A stretch of DNA of 64,000 bases from Methylophilus sp. 42 (GTDB lineage Bacteria; Pseudomonadota; Gammaproteobacteria; Burkholderiales; Methylophilaceae), in NCBI RefSeq assembly GCF_000384155.1, contig NZ_KB913031.1, positions 2,846,961 to 2,910,960 on the forward strand. Direction: 5' to 3'. The notes under the pieces are model-generated. The model had not been told where the DNA came from. It did not search any database and saw nothing but the letters and a program-made list of their open reading frames with translations. Below, piece by piece: positions 16,618-25,891 of this stretch. Within the stretch, counting starts at the first letter, position 1; each line of letters starts with the position of its first letter. Position numbers and translations under genes: made by a program.

Positions 16618-17663
16618 TACACGACCACGGTCGGTGCTTCACCTGCTTGTTGCGCACGAATCTGGCCAATGCGGTACACCGTCTCGCCCGCGCCAGCCAG
16701 CACAGCTTGCGCCTGCTCTGCATGCTCAGCCGCCACAATCACTGCCATGCCGATACCACAGTTAAATGTGCGGTACATTTCAATCGGCTCAATATTGCCT
16801 TGTGCCTGTAACCACTGGAACAACGGTGGCAAGGTCCAGCTGGATTTTTGTACTTCCGCCGTCAAGCCTTCAGGCAATACGCGTGGAATATTTTCGGTAA
16901 TTCCGCCACCAGTGATATGCGCCATGCCTTTTACTGGCAGGGTGTCCAGCAACTTGAGAATAGACTTCACATACAACTTGGTGGGTGCCATGACCACGTC
17001 TTTAAAGCGACGTCCATGAAAATCGGATTCCATATCGATACCGGATTTTTCAATCAGTTTGCGGATCAGCGAATAGCCATTGGAGTGCGCACCACTGGAA
17101 GCCAGGCCTAACACCACGTCACCGGCTTTGATGGTAGAACCATCGATGATATTAGCTTTGTCCACGCAACCAACAGCAAAGCCCGCCAGGTCATATTCAC
17201 CGGCAGGATACATGCCCGGCATTTCGGCCGTTTCACCGCCCACCAGCGCACAACCTGACTCTTCACAGCCGAGGGCAATCCCTTTAATCACCGCGGCAGC
17301 GGTGCCAACTTCGAGTTTGCCACAGGCAAAATAATCGAGGAAAAACAGCGGCTCAGCGCCTTGCACCAGGATATCGTTCACACTCATGGCCACCAGGTCG
17401 ATACCAACAGTATCATGCTTGTCCAGTTGGAAAGCCAGTTTCAGCTTGGTGCCCACACCATCGGTGCCGGACACCAGTACTGGCTCCTTGAATTTTTTAG
17501 GCATGGCAAACAGCGAGCCAAAGCCGCCAATGCCGCCCATCACTTCCGGGCGCATGGTGCGCTTGGCAAACGGCTTGATTTGCTCGACCAAGGCATCACC
17601 AGCCTCCATATCGACACCAGCATCACGGTAGGTGAGTGAAGTTTTATCAGAAGAAGTCGTCAA
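16617..17663 (-). CDS. purM: Phosphoribosylformylglycinamidine cyclo-ligase (AIR synthetase)
   Basis: This 348-residue enzyme closes the imidazole ring of AIR in purine synthesis using ATP. Family motifs include [17 protein letters not shown] at the start, [29 protein letters not shown] and [14 protein letters not shown] favour the TTG at 17663 (giving [16 protein letters not shown]), which has gagag a few bases upstream; the frame also extends to a GTG at 17705 without a ribosome site. Its stop overlaps the next gene (DUF3108). It is divergent from the AI-2E family gene, with a 21-bp dyad between. Confidence 0.95.
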   Translation of the reverse strand: MTTSSDKTSLTYRDAGVDMEAGDALVEQIKPFAKRTMRPEVMGGIGGFGSLFAMPKKFKEPVLVSGTDGVGTKLKLAFQLDKHDTVGIDLVAMSVNDILVQGAEPLFFLDYFACGKLEVGTAAAVIKGIALGCEESGCALVGGETAEMPGMYPAGEYDLAGFAVGCVDKANIIDGSTIKAGDVVLGLASSGAHSNGYSLIRKLIEKSGIDMESDFHGRRFKDVVMAPTKLYVKSILKLLDTLPVKGMAHITGGGITENIPRVLPEGLTAEVQKSSWTLPPLFQWLQAQGNIEPIEMYRTFNCGIGMAVIVAAEHAEQAQAVLAGAGETVYRIGQIRAQQAGEAPTVVV

Positions 17664-17764
17664 GATACTCTCGTTTCTTTCAATGCGATTAATCAGGTGA
17701 ACCACTGTAAGCAGCGCAGATGTTTACAACAAAGCGCGATACAGCGTTGAAATTCAGTATAATT

Positions 17765-17785
17765 TTAAAATAATCATTATTTTAA
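17765..17785. promoter_or_regulatory. Perfect 21-bp AT-rich dyad between purM and the AI-2E family gene
   Basis: Two perfect 10-base half-sites around a central C (17765-17774 and 17776-17785) lie between the divergent genes. A minus-strand TATACT and a plus-strand TATAAT sit just beside it. It could be an operator; the core AATAATCATTATT partly matches a Fur box, but the identity is open. Confidence 0.5.
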
Positions 17786-17839
17786 CGCATCTTGCCGCTT
17801 CGACCTATGCCGGATTGTGCGGATGCGTCACACACGCCC

Positions 17840-18970
17840 ATGTCAGACCAGGATCATCAGAAATCTGTCGCCACCCAATTTGTCAGCGATCATCGCTGGT
17901 GGCTTGTGACGGCGGTCTTCATCTACCTGTTTTACCTGCTGGAACCTATCCTGACCCCATTTCTGGCGGCGGCGGTGATTGCCTATATGCTGGATCCGCT
18001 GGTAGACCGCCTGAGTGAAACCGGCATTAAGGGTTGGCAAATTGGCCGCACACTGGCAACGCTGCTGGTGATGCTGGGCGTCATCCTGGTCGTTACCGGC
18101 CTGCTGCTCATTATCATCCCCTTGCTACAACAGCAATCCATGCTGATCGCTCAACGCCTGCCGCTGCTGCTTGATCACTTTCACCAGCAAGTCGAGCCCT
18201 GGCTGCTGCAACGATTCGGCATCCACCTCGACATGAATCACGCCAACGTGCAAAAGCTGATCACCGAGCACTGGCAAACCGCGGGCAGCATGATAGGCAC
18301 CTTTCTGCTCAACGCTGGCCAGAAAAGCCTGAGCCTGATTGGTATCTTTGCCAATATCTGTTTGTTACCGGTAGTGCTGTTTTATTTCTTGCGCGACTGG
18401 GATGACATGGTGGCCGAGATCGGCGAATTGATTCCGCGCGACTGGGTCGGCAGGGCCAAAAGCATGTCGGTTGAAATCGATCGTGTCGTTGCCGAATTCT
18501 TGCGCGGCCAATTGTCGGTCATGCTGTCATTATGTGTGTTTTACAGTGTCAGCTTATGGCTGGCTGGCCTGGATATGGCACTTTCTATCGGCATGATTGC
18601 CGGTTTGCTGAGTTTTGTACCCTACCTGGGGTTTGCGCTGGCATTTGTCCTCGCGGTGGTGCTGGCCTTATTGCAGTTTGCCTCGTTGCCAGAAGTCGTG
18701 CCAGTGTTACTGGTGTTTGGTGTCGGCCAGTTGGTAGAAAGCTTTATCCTCACCCCGATTCTGGTCGGTGACCGCATCGGCCTGCATCCGGTCATTGTCA
18801 TTCTGGCGTTGATGGCAGGCGGCCAGTTATTTGGCTTTGCGGGCGTATTGCTGGCCTTACCTGTCAGCGCCGCCATTGCTGTGGGGGTGCGCCACACCAA
18901 ACAAAGTTATTTGCGTAGCGAAGCTTATTTGAGCAGCCAACCGCAAATTATTCAAACCCTGGACGAGTGA
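17840..18970 (+). CDS. AI-2E family transporter (PerM-like permease)
   Basis: This 376-residue membrane protein has two helices near the N-terminus, a soluble segment (about residues 85-140), then five or six helices including LSFVPYLGFALAFVLAVV and the late motif LTPILVGDRIGLHPVIVIL that marks the family. Members export small molecules (AI-2 in one case, Na+/H+ exchange in others), so the substrate is open. I start at the ATG at 17840, where the hydrophilic leader is of usual length; an in-frame ATG at 17807 is also possible and neither has a clear ribosome site. hda follows 24 bases later. Confidence 0.87.
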   Translation: MSDQDHQKSVATQFVSDHRWWLVTAVFIYLFYLLEPILTPFLAAAVIAYMLDPLVDRLSETGIKGWQIGRTLATLLVMLGVILVVTGLLLIIIPLLQQQSMLIAQRLPLLLDHFHQQVEPWLLQRFGIHLDMNHANVQKLITEHWQTAGSMIGTFLLNAGQKSLSLIGIFANICLLPVVLFYFLRDWDDMVAEIGELIPRDWVGRAKSMSVEIDRVVAEFLRGQLSVMLSLCVFYSVSLWLAGLDMALSIGMIAGLLSFVPYLGFALAFVLAVVLALLQFASLPEVVPVLLVFGVGQLVESFILTPILVGDRIGLHPVIVILALMAGGQLFGFAGVLLALPVSAAIAVGVRHTKQSYLRSEAYLSSQPQIIQTLDE

Positions 18971-18994
18971 TTCCAGACACCTGAAACGACCGCT

Positions 18995-19594
18995 GTGAAA
19001 CAACTGTTGCTCAATATTCAACCACCGGCTGCGCCGAGTTTTGATAACTATATCGTTGGCCAAAACCAGGAGGCGCTTGCCAGTGTGCATGCCGTCCTGG
19101 CTGGCCAGGCCACCACCCGCTTTATTTACCTGTGGGGAGAATCCGGCAGTGGTAAAAGCCATTTACTGCTCGCCGCGCAAGACATGGGCGCGCACATTGC
19201 AGACGATGTGCACACACTGGATGAAGAATCACAAATCGTGCTGTTTGATACCTACAACCAGATCAAGGCCGAAGGCGGTGTATTAGTCACTGCAGGCAAC
19301 CATGCGCCTACACAAATGGGCTTGCGTGACGACCTGGCCACGCGGTTGGCCTGGGGACTGGTCTACCAGTTACATCCGCTCAGTGACGATGAAAAAGCTG
19401 ATGCCCTGCGCGCGCATGCCCGCGATCGCGGCATGAAACTGCCAGACGAAGTGATTGCTTACTGCTTGCGCTATCTGCGCCGGGACTTGCCAACCTTGAT
19501 GGCGGTGCTGGAGGCGTTGGATGAATGGTCACTGACGGCTAAAAAAGCGGTCACCGTGCAGTCACTGAAAAAGATGCTGCAAGACGTGTTCTAA
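18995..19594 (+). CDS. hda: Hda-type DnaA regulatory inactivator
   Basis: This 199-residue AAA+ protein starts with GTG. Walker A is GESGSGKS and the Walker B region is HIADDVHTL; the rest matches the DnaA ATPase/lid region (DLATRLAWGLVYQLHPLSDD). It lacks the DnaA DNA-binding domain. Hda with the sliding clamp triggers ATP hydrolysis on DnaA to prevent re-initiation. The first residues (VKQLLLNI) contain the QLLL stretch that fits a clamp-binding motif. It is shorter than the E. coli protein (about 230 residues) but typical of betaproteobacterial forms. The AI-2E permease upstream is a common neighbour. Confidence 0.88.
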   Translation: MKQLLLNIQPPAAPSFDNYIVGQNQEALASVHAVLAGQATTRFIYLWGESGSGKSHLLLAAQDMGAHIADDVHTLDEESQIVLFDTYNQIKAEGGVLVTAGNHAPTQMGLRDDLATRLAWGLVYQLHPLSDDEKADALRAHARDRGMKLPDEVIAYCLRYLRRDLPTLMAVLEALDEWSLTAKKAVTVQSLKKMLQDVF

Positions 19595-19600
19595 GTGCCT

Positions 19601-20764
19601 TTATTCTGACCCAAAACTGTAGCGGTTTTTGCCGTTTTTCTTCGAGTCATACATGGCCTTATCCGCCACATGCAGCAGCTGTTTCACATGCTTGCCATGG
19701 TGCGGATACTCGGCGATACCGATACTGACACCGATCTCCAACGGGATACCGCGTACTACCACCGGCTGCGCAAACAATCTGATCAGGCGCTCGGCTAACT
19801 GCGTCAATTCGTGGCGATATAAATAACTGCCAACCACCAGCACAAACTCGTCCCCGCCTTGGCGCGCCAGAAAGTCAGATTGCCTGAGTACTTTTTTAAA
19901 CATATCAGCCACTTCTATCAGCAACGCATCGCCTACGCCGTGGCCATATTTATCATTCACCAGCTTAAAGCCGTCAAGATCCATAAAAAGCACCGCAAAC
20001 TGCTTGGAGGTATGCCTGGCCAATTGATACGTATTGGCCAGATGCACATCGACACTGCGACGATTAGGCAAGCCGGTCAGCAAGTCGTGATCCGCCTGAT
20101 GGCTGGCTTGTTTGGCGACGGCCTGATTTTCCAGCACTTGTTCCAGCAAATGCGTCGTACTGCGATAAGAGAATAGCAATACGCCAATAATCAGCACCCC
20201 CAGTAGAATCGCACCCACCACAGAGGCAAACATGCGCTTGCGGATTTCCTGCTCAAAGCTTTCCCTCATTCGCTGCAACTTGCCATCAATCGCGTCCAGC
20301 TGATCATCAATCAGCTTCATCACCTCACGCCCCTTGTCCTTGCTCAGCGACAAATGTGGCGAAAACTCGCCTGCATGCAATTGCACCTGGATACTCTGGT
20401 CCATGACATCAAATTTCTGATGCACCAGCTGTTTGACTCTTTCCAGCTCCGGGCGTATCTCAGTCACATCGAGCGATTGCTTATCCAGCTTTGCCATGAC
20501 TTGCCTGGTCTCGATACGGCCCTGCTCCAAGGTATCCAGAAACAAGGTATGGCCTGTGAGCAAGTAGCCGCGCTGCCCGCTTTCAGCATTAGTAATGGCT
20601 TTGCCCAGCGCCACAATGTCATAGCGCTGCCGGTCGACCAGGTCTTTTTGTTCTGAATAATAGACAAGCTGATACATGGCAATAAACAGCCACACCATTG
20701 AAACGCACAAAAGTGCAGTAGCAATGATTAACGGGATAATTATTCGTCGCTTGTAATTAAACAT
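19601..20764 (-). CDS. Membrane diguanylate cyclase (CHASE3-GGDEF)
   Basis: This 387-residue protein has membrane helices at about residues 8-30 and 182-202 flanking a periplasmic helical CHASE3 domain (motif AESGQRGYLLTG), then a GGDEF domain. The active-site signature is intact (RQGGDEFVLV), and RQSD five residues before it is the inhibitory I-site RxxD. It should make cyclic di-GMP from GTP in response to an unknown signal and be product-inhibited. There is no EAL domain. It converges with hda, with 6 bases between the stops. Confidence 0.92.
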   Translation of the reverse strand: MFNYKRRIIIPLIIATALLCVSMVWLFIAMYQLVYYSEQKDLVDRQRYDIVALGKAITNAESGQRGYLLTGHTLFLDTLEQGRIETRQVMAKLDKQSLDVTEIRPELERVKQLVHQKFDVMDQSIQVQLHAGEFSPHLSLSKDKGREVMKLIDDQLDAIDGKLQRMRESFEQEIRKRMFASVVGAILLGVLIIGVLLFSYRSTTHLLEQVLENQAVAKQASHQADHDLLTGLPNRRSVDVHLANTYQLARHTSKQFAVLFMDLDGFKLVNDKYGHGVGDALLIEVADMFKKVLRQSDFLARQGGDEFVLVVGSYLYRHELTQLAERLIRLFAQPVVVRGIPLEIGVSIGIAEYPHHGKHVKQLLHVADKAMYDSKKNGKNRYSFGSE

Positions 20765-20887
20765 ACGATGTTTATATCGTCATTTTTTTGCGCAGATTAA
20801 ATCGAAGCCGAATAAAATCTATGATACGACTAGTCTGATTATAATAAAATAGAGTTTTGATAGATAACCACTATCCACGAGACCTTT

Positions 20888-22528
20888 ATGTTACGCATTA
20901 CCGAAATCAAACTGCCGCTGGTACAAGCTGAAACCCTCAAACATCAGGATGACCAGATTAAGGCGGCGATCCTCAAACGACTGGAAATTCCTGAAAGTGA
21001 ATTAATCAGTTTTGAGATTTTTAAACGCGGTGTAGATGCGCGAAAATCGCATGCGATCTTGTATGTGTATAACATTGATGCCGAAGTCAAAAACGAGGCG
21101 AAAATTTTAGCCAAGTTTAAAAAAGACCCACATATCAAACCTGCGCCGGATACCACTTATCAATTCGTCACGACCGCGCCCGAAAAGGCTGTAGAAAACA
21201 CGCATAGACCGGTAGTGGTTGGCTTTGGTCCCGCCGGCATTTTTGCTGCGCTGATTCTCGCCCAGGCGGGATTCAAACCGATTGTGCTAGAACGTGGCAA
21301 GGAAGTCCGCCAACGTACCAAAGACACCTGGGGATTATGGCGTAAACGCGAATTGAACCCAGAATCCAACGTGCAGTTTGGTGAAGGCGGCGCCGGTACA
21401 TTCTCTGACGGCAAACTCTACAGCCAGATTAAAGACACCAAACATTACGGCCGCAAAGTGCTGCAGGAATTTGTTAAAGCTGGCGCGCCAGAAGAAATTC
21501 TCTACATCAGCCATCCACACATCGGTACCTTCAAGCTGGTAAGCATGGTGGAAGAAATGCGTAGCACTATCATCAGCCTGGGCGGAGAAATCCGCTTTAG
21601 CCAGCGCGTGACCGATATTGATGTCAAAGACCAACAGGTACAGGGTGTCACCGTACATACCGGTGAATACCTGCCAACCAACCACCTGGTACTGGCCGTG
21701 GGCCACAGCGCCCGTGACACTTTTGAAATGGTGCATGAAAAAGGCATTTATATCGAAGCCAAGCCGTTCTCGATTGGCTTCCGTATCGAACATCCGCAAA
21801 GCCTGATTGACCGTGCGCGCTACGGCAAAAGTTATAGCGACGATATTCTGCAAAAGCTGGGCGCCGCGGACTACAAACTGGTACACCATGCCAAAAATGG
21901 CCGTAGCGTGTATAGTTTTTGCATGTGTCCAGGTGGCACCGTCGTCGCGGCCACTTCTGAACCTAATCGCGTCGTGACTAACGGCATGAGTCAATACAGC
22001 CGTAACGAGCGCAATGCGAATGCAGGCATTGTGGTCGGCATCACGCCTGAAGTCGATTACCCCGATCATCCATTAGCCGGCATTGAATTACAGCGTCAAC
22101 TGGAAAGTCAGGCGTTTGTGCTGGGTGGCAGCAACTATTCCGCACCCGGGCAATTGATTGGTGATTTCCTGGCGAATAAGCCGTCTACCGCATTTGGTGA
22201 AGTGACACCGTCTTACACGCCTGGCGTACATCTCACCAACCTTGAGTCTGCGCTACCCACTTTCGCAATTGAAGCCATTCGCGAGGCGATTCCAGCCTTT
22301 GCCAAACAGATTCCAAACTTCGATCTGAAAGATGGCATTCTGACGGGCGTGGAAACACGTACGTCCAGTCCTATCCGTATCAAGCGAGATGATGAAAGTC
22401 TGCAAAGTATCAATACCAAAGGTTTGTTCCCATGTGGTGAAGGCGCGGGCTATGCCGGTGGTATTTTGTCCGCCGCGGTGGATGGTATCAAAGTCGCCGA
22501 AGCGGTTTCATTGTCTTTAGTTTCCTGA
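20888..22528 (+). CDS. NAD(P)/FAD-dependent oxidoreductase of unknown substrate (COG2509-type)
   Basis: This 546-residue flavoprotein has a ferredoxin-like alpha/beta N-terminal domain of about 100 residues, then the FAD dinucleotide site GFGPAGIFAALILAQAGF, and ends with GLFPCGEGAGYAGGILSAAV, the second FAD contact typical of the family. The middle contains conserved-looking FGEGGAGTFSDGKL. The family is widespread and annotated only as FAD-dependent; the reaction is not known. It stands alone, with an intrinsic terminator 26 bases after its stop. Confidence 0.85.
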   Translation: MLRITEIKLPLVQAETLKHQDDQIKAAILKRLEIPESELISFEIFKRGVDARKSHAILYVYNIDAEVKNEAKILAKFKKDPHIKPAPDTTYQFVTTAPEKAVENTHRPVVVGFGPAGIFAALILAQAGFKPIVLERGKEVRQRTKDTWGLWRKRELNPESNVQFGEGGAGTFSDGKLYSQIKDTKHYGRKVLQEFVKAGAPEEILYISHPHIGTFKLVSMVEEMRSTIISLGGEIRFSQRVTDIDVKDQQVQGVTVHTGEYLPTNHLVLAVGHSARDTFEMVHEKGIYIEAKPFSIGFRIEHPQSLIDRARYGKSYSDDILQKLGAADYKLVHHAKNGRSVYSFCMCPGGTVVAATSEPNRVVTNGMSQYSRNERNANAGIVVGITPEVDYPDHPLAGIELQRQLESQAFVLGGSNYSAPGQLIGDFLANKPSTAFGEVTPSYTPGVHLTNLESALPTFAIEAIREAIPAFAKQIPNFDLKDGILTGVETRTSSPIRIKRDDESLQSINTKGLFPCGEGAGYAGGILSAAVDGIKVAEAVSLSLVS

Positions 22529-22553
22529 TCCGTTTTCCAAGTCACCCAAAATA

Positions 22554-22579
22554 AAAAAACCTGCCGAAGCAGGTTTTTT
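22554..22579. terminator. Bidirectional intrinsic terminator between the FAD protein and ahpF
   Basis: An 11-bp stem (22554-22564 with 22569-22579) has loop cgaa and A/T runs on both sides. It can serve the FAD protein on the plus strand and ahpF on the minus strand. Confidence 0.9.
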
Positions 22580-22592
22580 ATTGCGACTACAC

Positions 22593-24155
22593 TTACTGGC
22601 GAATCAGGTAATCAAACGCACCCAGCGCTGCATTAGACCCTTCACCCATGGCAATCACAATTTGCTTGTAAGGGATCGTAGTCACATCCCCCGCCGCAAA
22701 CACGCCTGGCAATGAAGTGGCATTATGGTTGTTAATTTCAATTTCACCATATTTGCTCAGGTTCACGCTGCCTTTTAACCAGTCACTATTCGGCACCAGG
22801 CCAATCTGGATAAACACGCCTTCCAGTGCGACATGCTTGCTCTCGCCGCTGACGCGATCCAGGTAAGTCAAGCCGTTGACACGTGTACCATCACCGGTGA
22901 TTTCAGTGGTTTGCGCGCTGGTTAAAATAGTCACGTTTTGCAGTGAACGCAACTTGCGTTGCAGCACGGCATCGGCTTTAAGCTCGGTGTCAAATTGCAG
23001 CAAGGTGACATGCCCGACCACACCGGCCAGGTCAATCGCTGCCTCAACACCAGAGTTACCGCCACCGACTACCGCCACGTGCTTGCCTTTAAACAAAGGG
23101 CCATCACAATGCGGGCAATACGCCACACCCTTGTTTTTGTATTCCACTTCACCAGGCACGTTGAGGTTTTTCCAACGTGCACCCGTGGCCAGAATCACAG
23201 ACTTGCTACGCAGGGTCGCGCCACTTTCCAGCTTCACTTCAATCAGGCCAGCATGTTTGTTGTCCTTTTGTGGCTCACTCAGACCAACCGCACGTTGCAA
23301 GGGCATGATATCCACGTCATAGGTTTTCACGTGCTCTTCAAGTGCTGCCACCAGTTTTGGCCCTTCGGTTTCTTTCACAGAAATAAAGTTTTCAATCGCC
23401 AGTGTGTCATTAACCTGACCACCAAAACGGTCAGCGACGATGCCGGTACGTATGCCTTTACGGGCGGCATAAATCGCAGCTGAAGCACCCGCCGGGCCAC
23501 CGCCAACCACCAGTACATCAAACGGTTCTCTGGCGCTGATTTTCTCAGCTTCTTTTGCGACTGCACCAGTATCGACTTTGGCCAGAAACTCTTCCACCAG
23601 CATACGGCCAGAGGCAAACATCTCGCCATTCAAGAAGGTGGCAGGCACCGCCATCACGTTGCGTGCATTGACTTCGTCCTGATACAAGCCGCCATCAATC
23701 ACCGTCACATTAATGCGCGGGTTAAATACCGTCATCAAAGTGGTTGCCTGCACCACGTCCGGGCAGTTATGGCAAGACAAGCTCATATAGACTTCAAAGT
23801 TCAAATCGCTGTCGAGCGCCTTGATCTGGTCGAGCACATCCTGCTCCACTTTGGGCGGATGGCCGCCAGTCCATAACAGAGCCAGCACCAGTGAAGTGAA
23901 CTCATGGCCTAATGGAATCGCCGCAAAACGCACGCCACGGGTCTCGCCCTCTTTAGCAATCACGAAAGAAGGTTTACGAGCATCATCTCCAGTTTCGTCC
24001 AGGCTGACTTTGTCTGACAACGCAGCAATTTCTTGCAACAACTCGCGCATTTTTACAGCATTGTCGCTGTTGTCCAGGGATGCGATCAGACGGATTGGCT
24101 GACGCAGCATGCCCAGGTAGGTTTGCAGTTGTGTCTTTAAGGTATCGTCTAACAT
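22593..24155 (-). CDS. ahpF: Alkyl hydroperoxide reductase subunit F
   Basis: This 520-residue flavoenzyme passes electrons from NADH to AhpC. The N-terminal double-thioredoxin domain has the redox pair in SCHNCPD. An FAD site ([19 protein letters not shown]), the thioredoxin-reductase-like disulfide [10 protein letters not shown] and an NADH site ([19 protein letters not shown]) follow in the usual order. It lies downstream of ahpC on the same strand, separated by 194 bases containing strong hairpins but no evident promoter. It is probably read through from ahpC at a reduced level. Confidence 0.96.
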   Translation of the reverse strand: MLDDTLKTQLQTYLGMLRQPIRLIASLDNSDNAVKMRELLQEIAALSDKVSLDETGDDARKPSFVIAKEGETRGVRFAAIPLGHEFTSLVLALLWTGGHPPKVEQDVLDQIKALDSDLNFEVYMSLSCHNCPDVVQATTLMTVFNPRINVTVIDGGLYQDEVNARNVMAVPATFLNGEMFASGRMLVEEFLAKVDTGAVAKEAEKISAREPFDVLVVGGGPAGASAAIYAARKGIRTGIVADRFGGQVNDTLAIENFISVKETEGPKLVAALEEHVKTYDVDIMPLQRAVGLSEPQKDNKHAGLIEVKLESGATLRSKSVILATGARWKNLNVPGEVEYKNKGVAYCPHCDGPLFKGKHVAVVGGGNSGVEAAIDLAGVVGHVTLLQFDTELKADAVLQRKLRSLQNVTILTSAQTTEITGDGTRVNGLTYLDRVSGESKHVALEGVFIQIGLVPNSDWLKGSVNLSKYGEIEINNHNATSLPGVFAAGDVTTIPYKQIVIAMGEGSNAALGAFDYLIRQ

Positions 24156-24252
24156 TTTTTACTCTCCAAATTCACGCACTTATCTAAACCTTGCGGCAAC
24201 AACAAGCCGTGGCCATATCGTATGGCGATCAAAAGTCGTTGGGGGGAAGCTC

Positions 24253-24332
24253 GCTCAGGTAAAACCACCGCCATATTAAAAGACAACCGGGTGACTTTAC
24301 CTGAGCGCCCTGCTTGCGCAGGGCTTTGCTCA
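24253..24332 (-). promoter_or_regulatory. Competing stem-loops between ahpC and ahpF
   Basis: An 11-bp inverted repeat (gctcaggtaaa 24253-24263 with tttacctgagc 24296-24306) shares bases with a second stem, tgagc plus gccctgc (24302-24313) pairing with gcagggc (24318-24324) and gctca (24328-24332) around loop ttgc. Only one can form at a time. Neither is followed by a clear U-run. They probably limit or protect message past ahpC, giving more AhpC than AhpF. Confidence 0.5.
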
Positions 24333-24349
24333 AGTCATCTCAAAGAGAT

Positions 24350-24913
24350 TTAGATCTTACCTACCAAGTCCAAAGATGGTGTCAATGTTGCAGCACCGTC
24401 ATTCCATTTGGCTGGGCAAACCTGGCCTGGGTGAGCAGCCGTGTATTGCGCTGCTTTCAACTTACGCAAGGTTTCTTTTACATCACGGGCGATTTCGTTG
24501 CTATGTACTTCAGCTGTTTTGATCACGCCATCAGCGTTGATCACGAATGTACCGCGCAATGCCAGACCTTCTTCATCAATATGCACGTCAAATGCACGTG
24601 TCAATTGGTGTGTCGGGTCGCCAACCAATGGGAATTTTGCTTTGCCCACTGCTGGTGAAGTCTCGTGCCAAACCTTGTGGGAGAAATGCGTATCGGTGGT
24701 CACGATGTACACTTCAGCACCAGCCTTCTGGAATTCTGCGTAGTTGTCAGCTGCATCTTCAACTTCTGTCGGGCAGTTGAAAGTGAACGCTGCTGGCATA
24801 AAAATCAACACAGACCATTTGCCTTTCAAAGACTCTTCAGTCACTTCGATAAATTTACCGTTGTGGAATGCTTGCGCCTTGAATGGTTGTACTTGTGTGT
24901 TAATCAATGACAT
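24350..24913 (-). CDS. ahpC: Alkyl hydroperoxide reductase subunit C (2-Cys peroxiredoxin)
   Basis: This 187-residue peroxiredoxin has the peroxidatic Cys47 in FTFNCPTE and the resolving Cys166 in HPGQVCPAKW, so it reduces peroxides and is recycled by AhpF, encoded just downstream. Length and motifs match the AhpC1 (Prx1) group. The ATG has an excellent ribosome site (aaaggag, 6 bases away). A good promoter (24985-25013) and a LysR-type dyad (25025-25061) lie upstream. Confidence 0.97.
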   Translation of the reverse strand: MSLINTQVQPFKAQAFHNGKFIEVTEESLKGKWSVLIFMPAAFTFNCPTEVEDAADNYAEFQKAGAEVYIVTTDTHFSHKVWHETSPAVGKAKFPLVGDPTHQLTRAFDVHIDEEGLALRGTFVINADGVIKTAEVHSNEIARDVKETLRKLKAAQYTAAHPGQVCPAKWNDGAATLTPSLDLVGKI

Positions 24914-24984
24914 TTAGTTCTCCTTTATGATTTATTAAACAGGACTTAATTAAAATTTGCTGTGTTTCAACAGCGAATGGATGC

Positions 24985-25013
24985 ATTTTAAGCAACCACA
25001 TACCATATGTAAA
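24985..25013 (-). promoter_or_regulatory. Predicted ahpC promoter
   Basis: On the minus strand TTTACA (25013-25008) and TAAAAT (24990-24985) are 17 bases apart, each matching the sigma-70 consensus at five of six bases. Confidence 0.6.
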
Positions 25014-25024
25014 ATTGATTATTC

Positions 25025-25061
25025 TAATTTTATTGATAAATAATATTAATCAATAAAATTA
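25025..25061. promoter_or_regulatory. Inverted repeat upstream of the ahpC promoter (LysR-type, possible OxyR site)
   Basis: A perfect 13-bp inverted repeat (25025-25037 with 25049-25061) has an 11-base spacer and includes attgat-N11-atcaat, the T-N11-A form of LysR-type sites. It begins 11 bases upstream of the predicted -35 of ahpC, where an activator such as OxyR would bind. The identity of the regulator is inferred from the gene, not from a strict OxyR consensus. Confidence 0.5.
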
Positions 25062-25072
25062 ATGATTAAAAA

Positions 25073-25891
25073 TCAGGCCGACACCGTGACCTGACCATGG
25101 CCTTCATAACCCAGGTTATCTTGCCAGTTTACCGCAATCACATCGCCCACCTTGGCTTCTTGTATATAAAAGGTAAAGTAAGGGTTACGCGCAATGCCGG
25201 TACCGGTCTGCGCGTCAACAATCACTTGCCCATTGAGTACCACCTGCATGAGCTGCATAAAATGCGCAGGCAGCAACTGGCCATCATCGTTTTTACTGCG
25301 GCCAGTACGCATGGGATGCAAAATAATAATCTTTAGTTCAGTGACTGGCTTGCCTGGCGAACGCTCATCCATCAACCGTGCACGCATTTTCATGCTGCTG
25401 GCAAACGGCTCTTTACGTTCGCTACCGGCACAGCCATCTTCCAGCACAATCACCTGGCGTCGCTGTTGCTGAAACTGCCCATTTGCCTGCTGTGCCAATG
25501 CAATCACCTCTCCCGATTGCGCCAGTTTGATGCGAGTCACCAGCTTGGGCAACACCTGCTTCCCCAGTTCAAAACTGGCAATCAGCGGGGTCGGGTTAGC
25601 GTCCGCCAGCAAGCGCAAACTGCTCACGCTGCCTGCAGCCTGCTTGCTCGTCAATTCAACCTGCACCACCGCACCATTTTCGGCTTTTTGTGGTGCGTCA
25701 ATCTGCAAATCAGCTGACACCGGCACGGCGCTCGCTTGCAGCGCCGCCATCACTTGCGCTGTCTGCTTGGCCTCAAAGGCTTGCGTAAACCAGGTAGCTG
25801 CCTCGAGTTTGCGTGCAACCAGCCAAAACGGCATGGTGGCTAAAGCCAACCCGGCTTTCAACCACACCCGTCTTTGCATACTGTTATCCAT
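25073..25891 (-). CDS. Quinoprotein dehydrogenase-associated SoxYZ-like carrier protein
   Basis: This 272-residue secreted protein fuses a SoxY-like domain (ENGAVVQVELTS, TPLIASFELGKQVLPKLVTRIKLA) to a SoxZ-like domain (ILHPMRTGRSKNDDGQ, NPYFTFYIQEAKVGDVIAVNW). A cysteine sits in DGCAGSE at the junction, where SoxY has its C-terminal carrier Cys. The N-terminus has twin arginines (MQRRVWLKAGLALATMPF), suggesting Tat export. Such fusions occur with PQQ dehydrogenases in methylotrophs; their role is unproven. I start at the ATG at 25891, with aggggg 9 bases upstream; the gene overlaps the end of the BepA-type gene, so the two are coupled. Confidence 0.82.
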   Translation of the reverse strand: MDNSMQRRVWLKAGLALATMPFWLVARKLEAATWFTQAFEAKQTAQVMAALQASAVPVSADLQIDAPQKAENGAVVQVELTSKQAAGSVSSLRLLADANPTPLIASFELGKQVLPKLVTRIKLAQSGEVIALAQQANGQFQQQRRQVIVLEDGCAGSERKEPFASSMKMRARLMDERSPGKPVTELKIIILHPMRTGRSKNDDGQLLPAHFMQLMQVVLNGQVIVDAQTGTGIARNPYFTFYIQEAKVGDVIAVNWQDNLGYEGHGQVTVSA

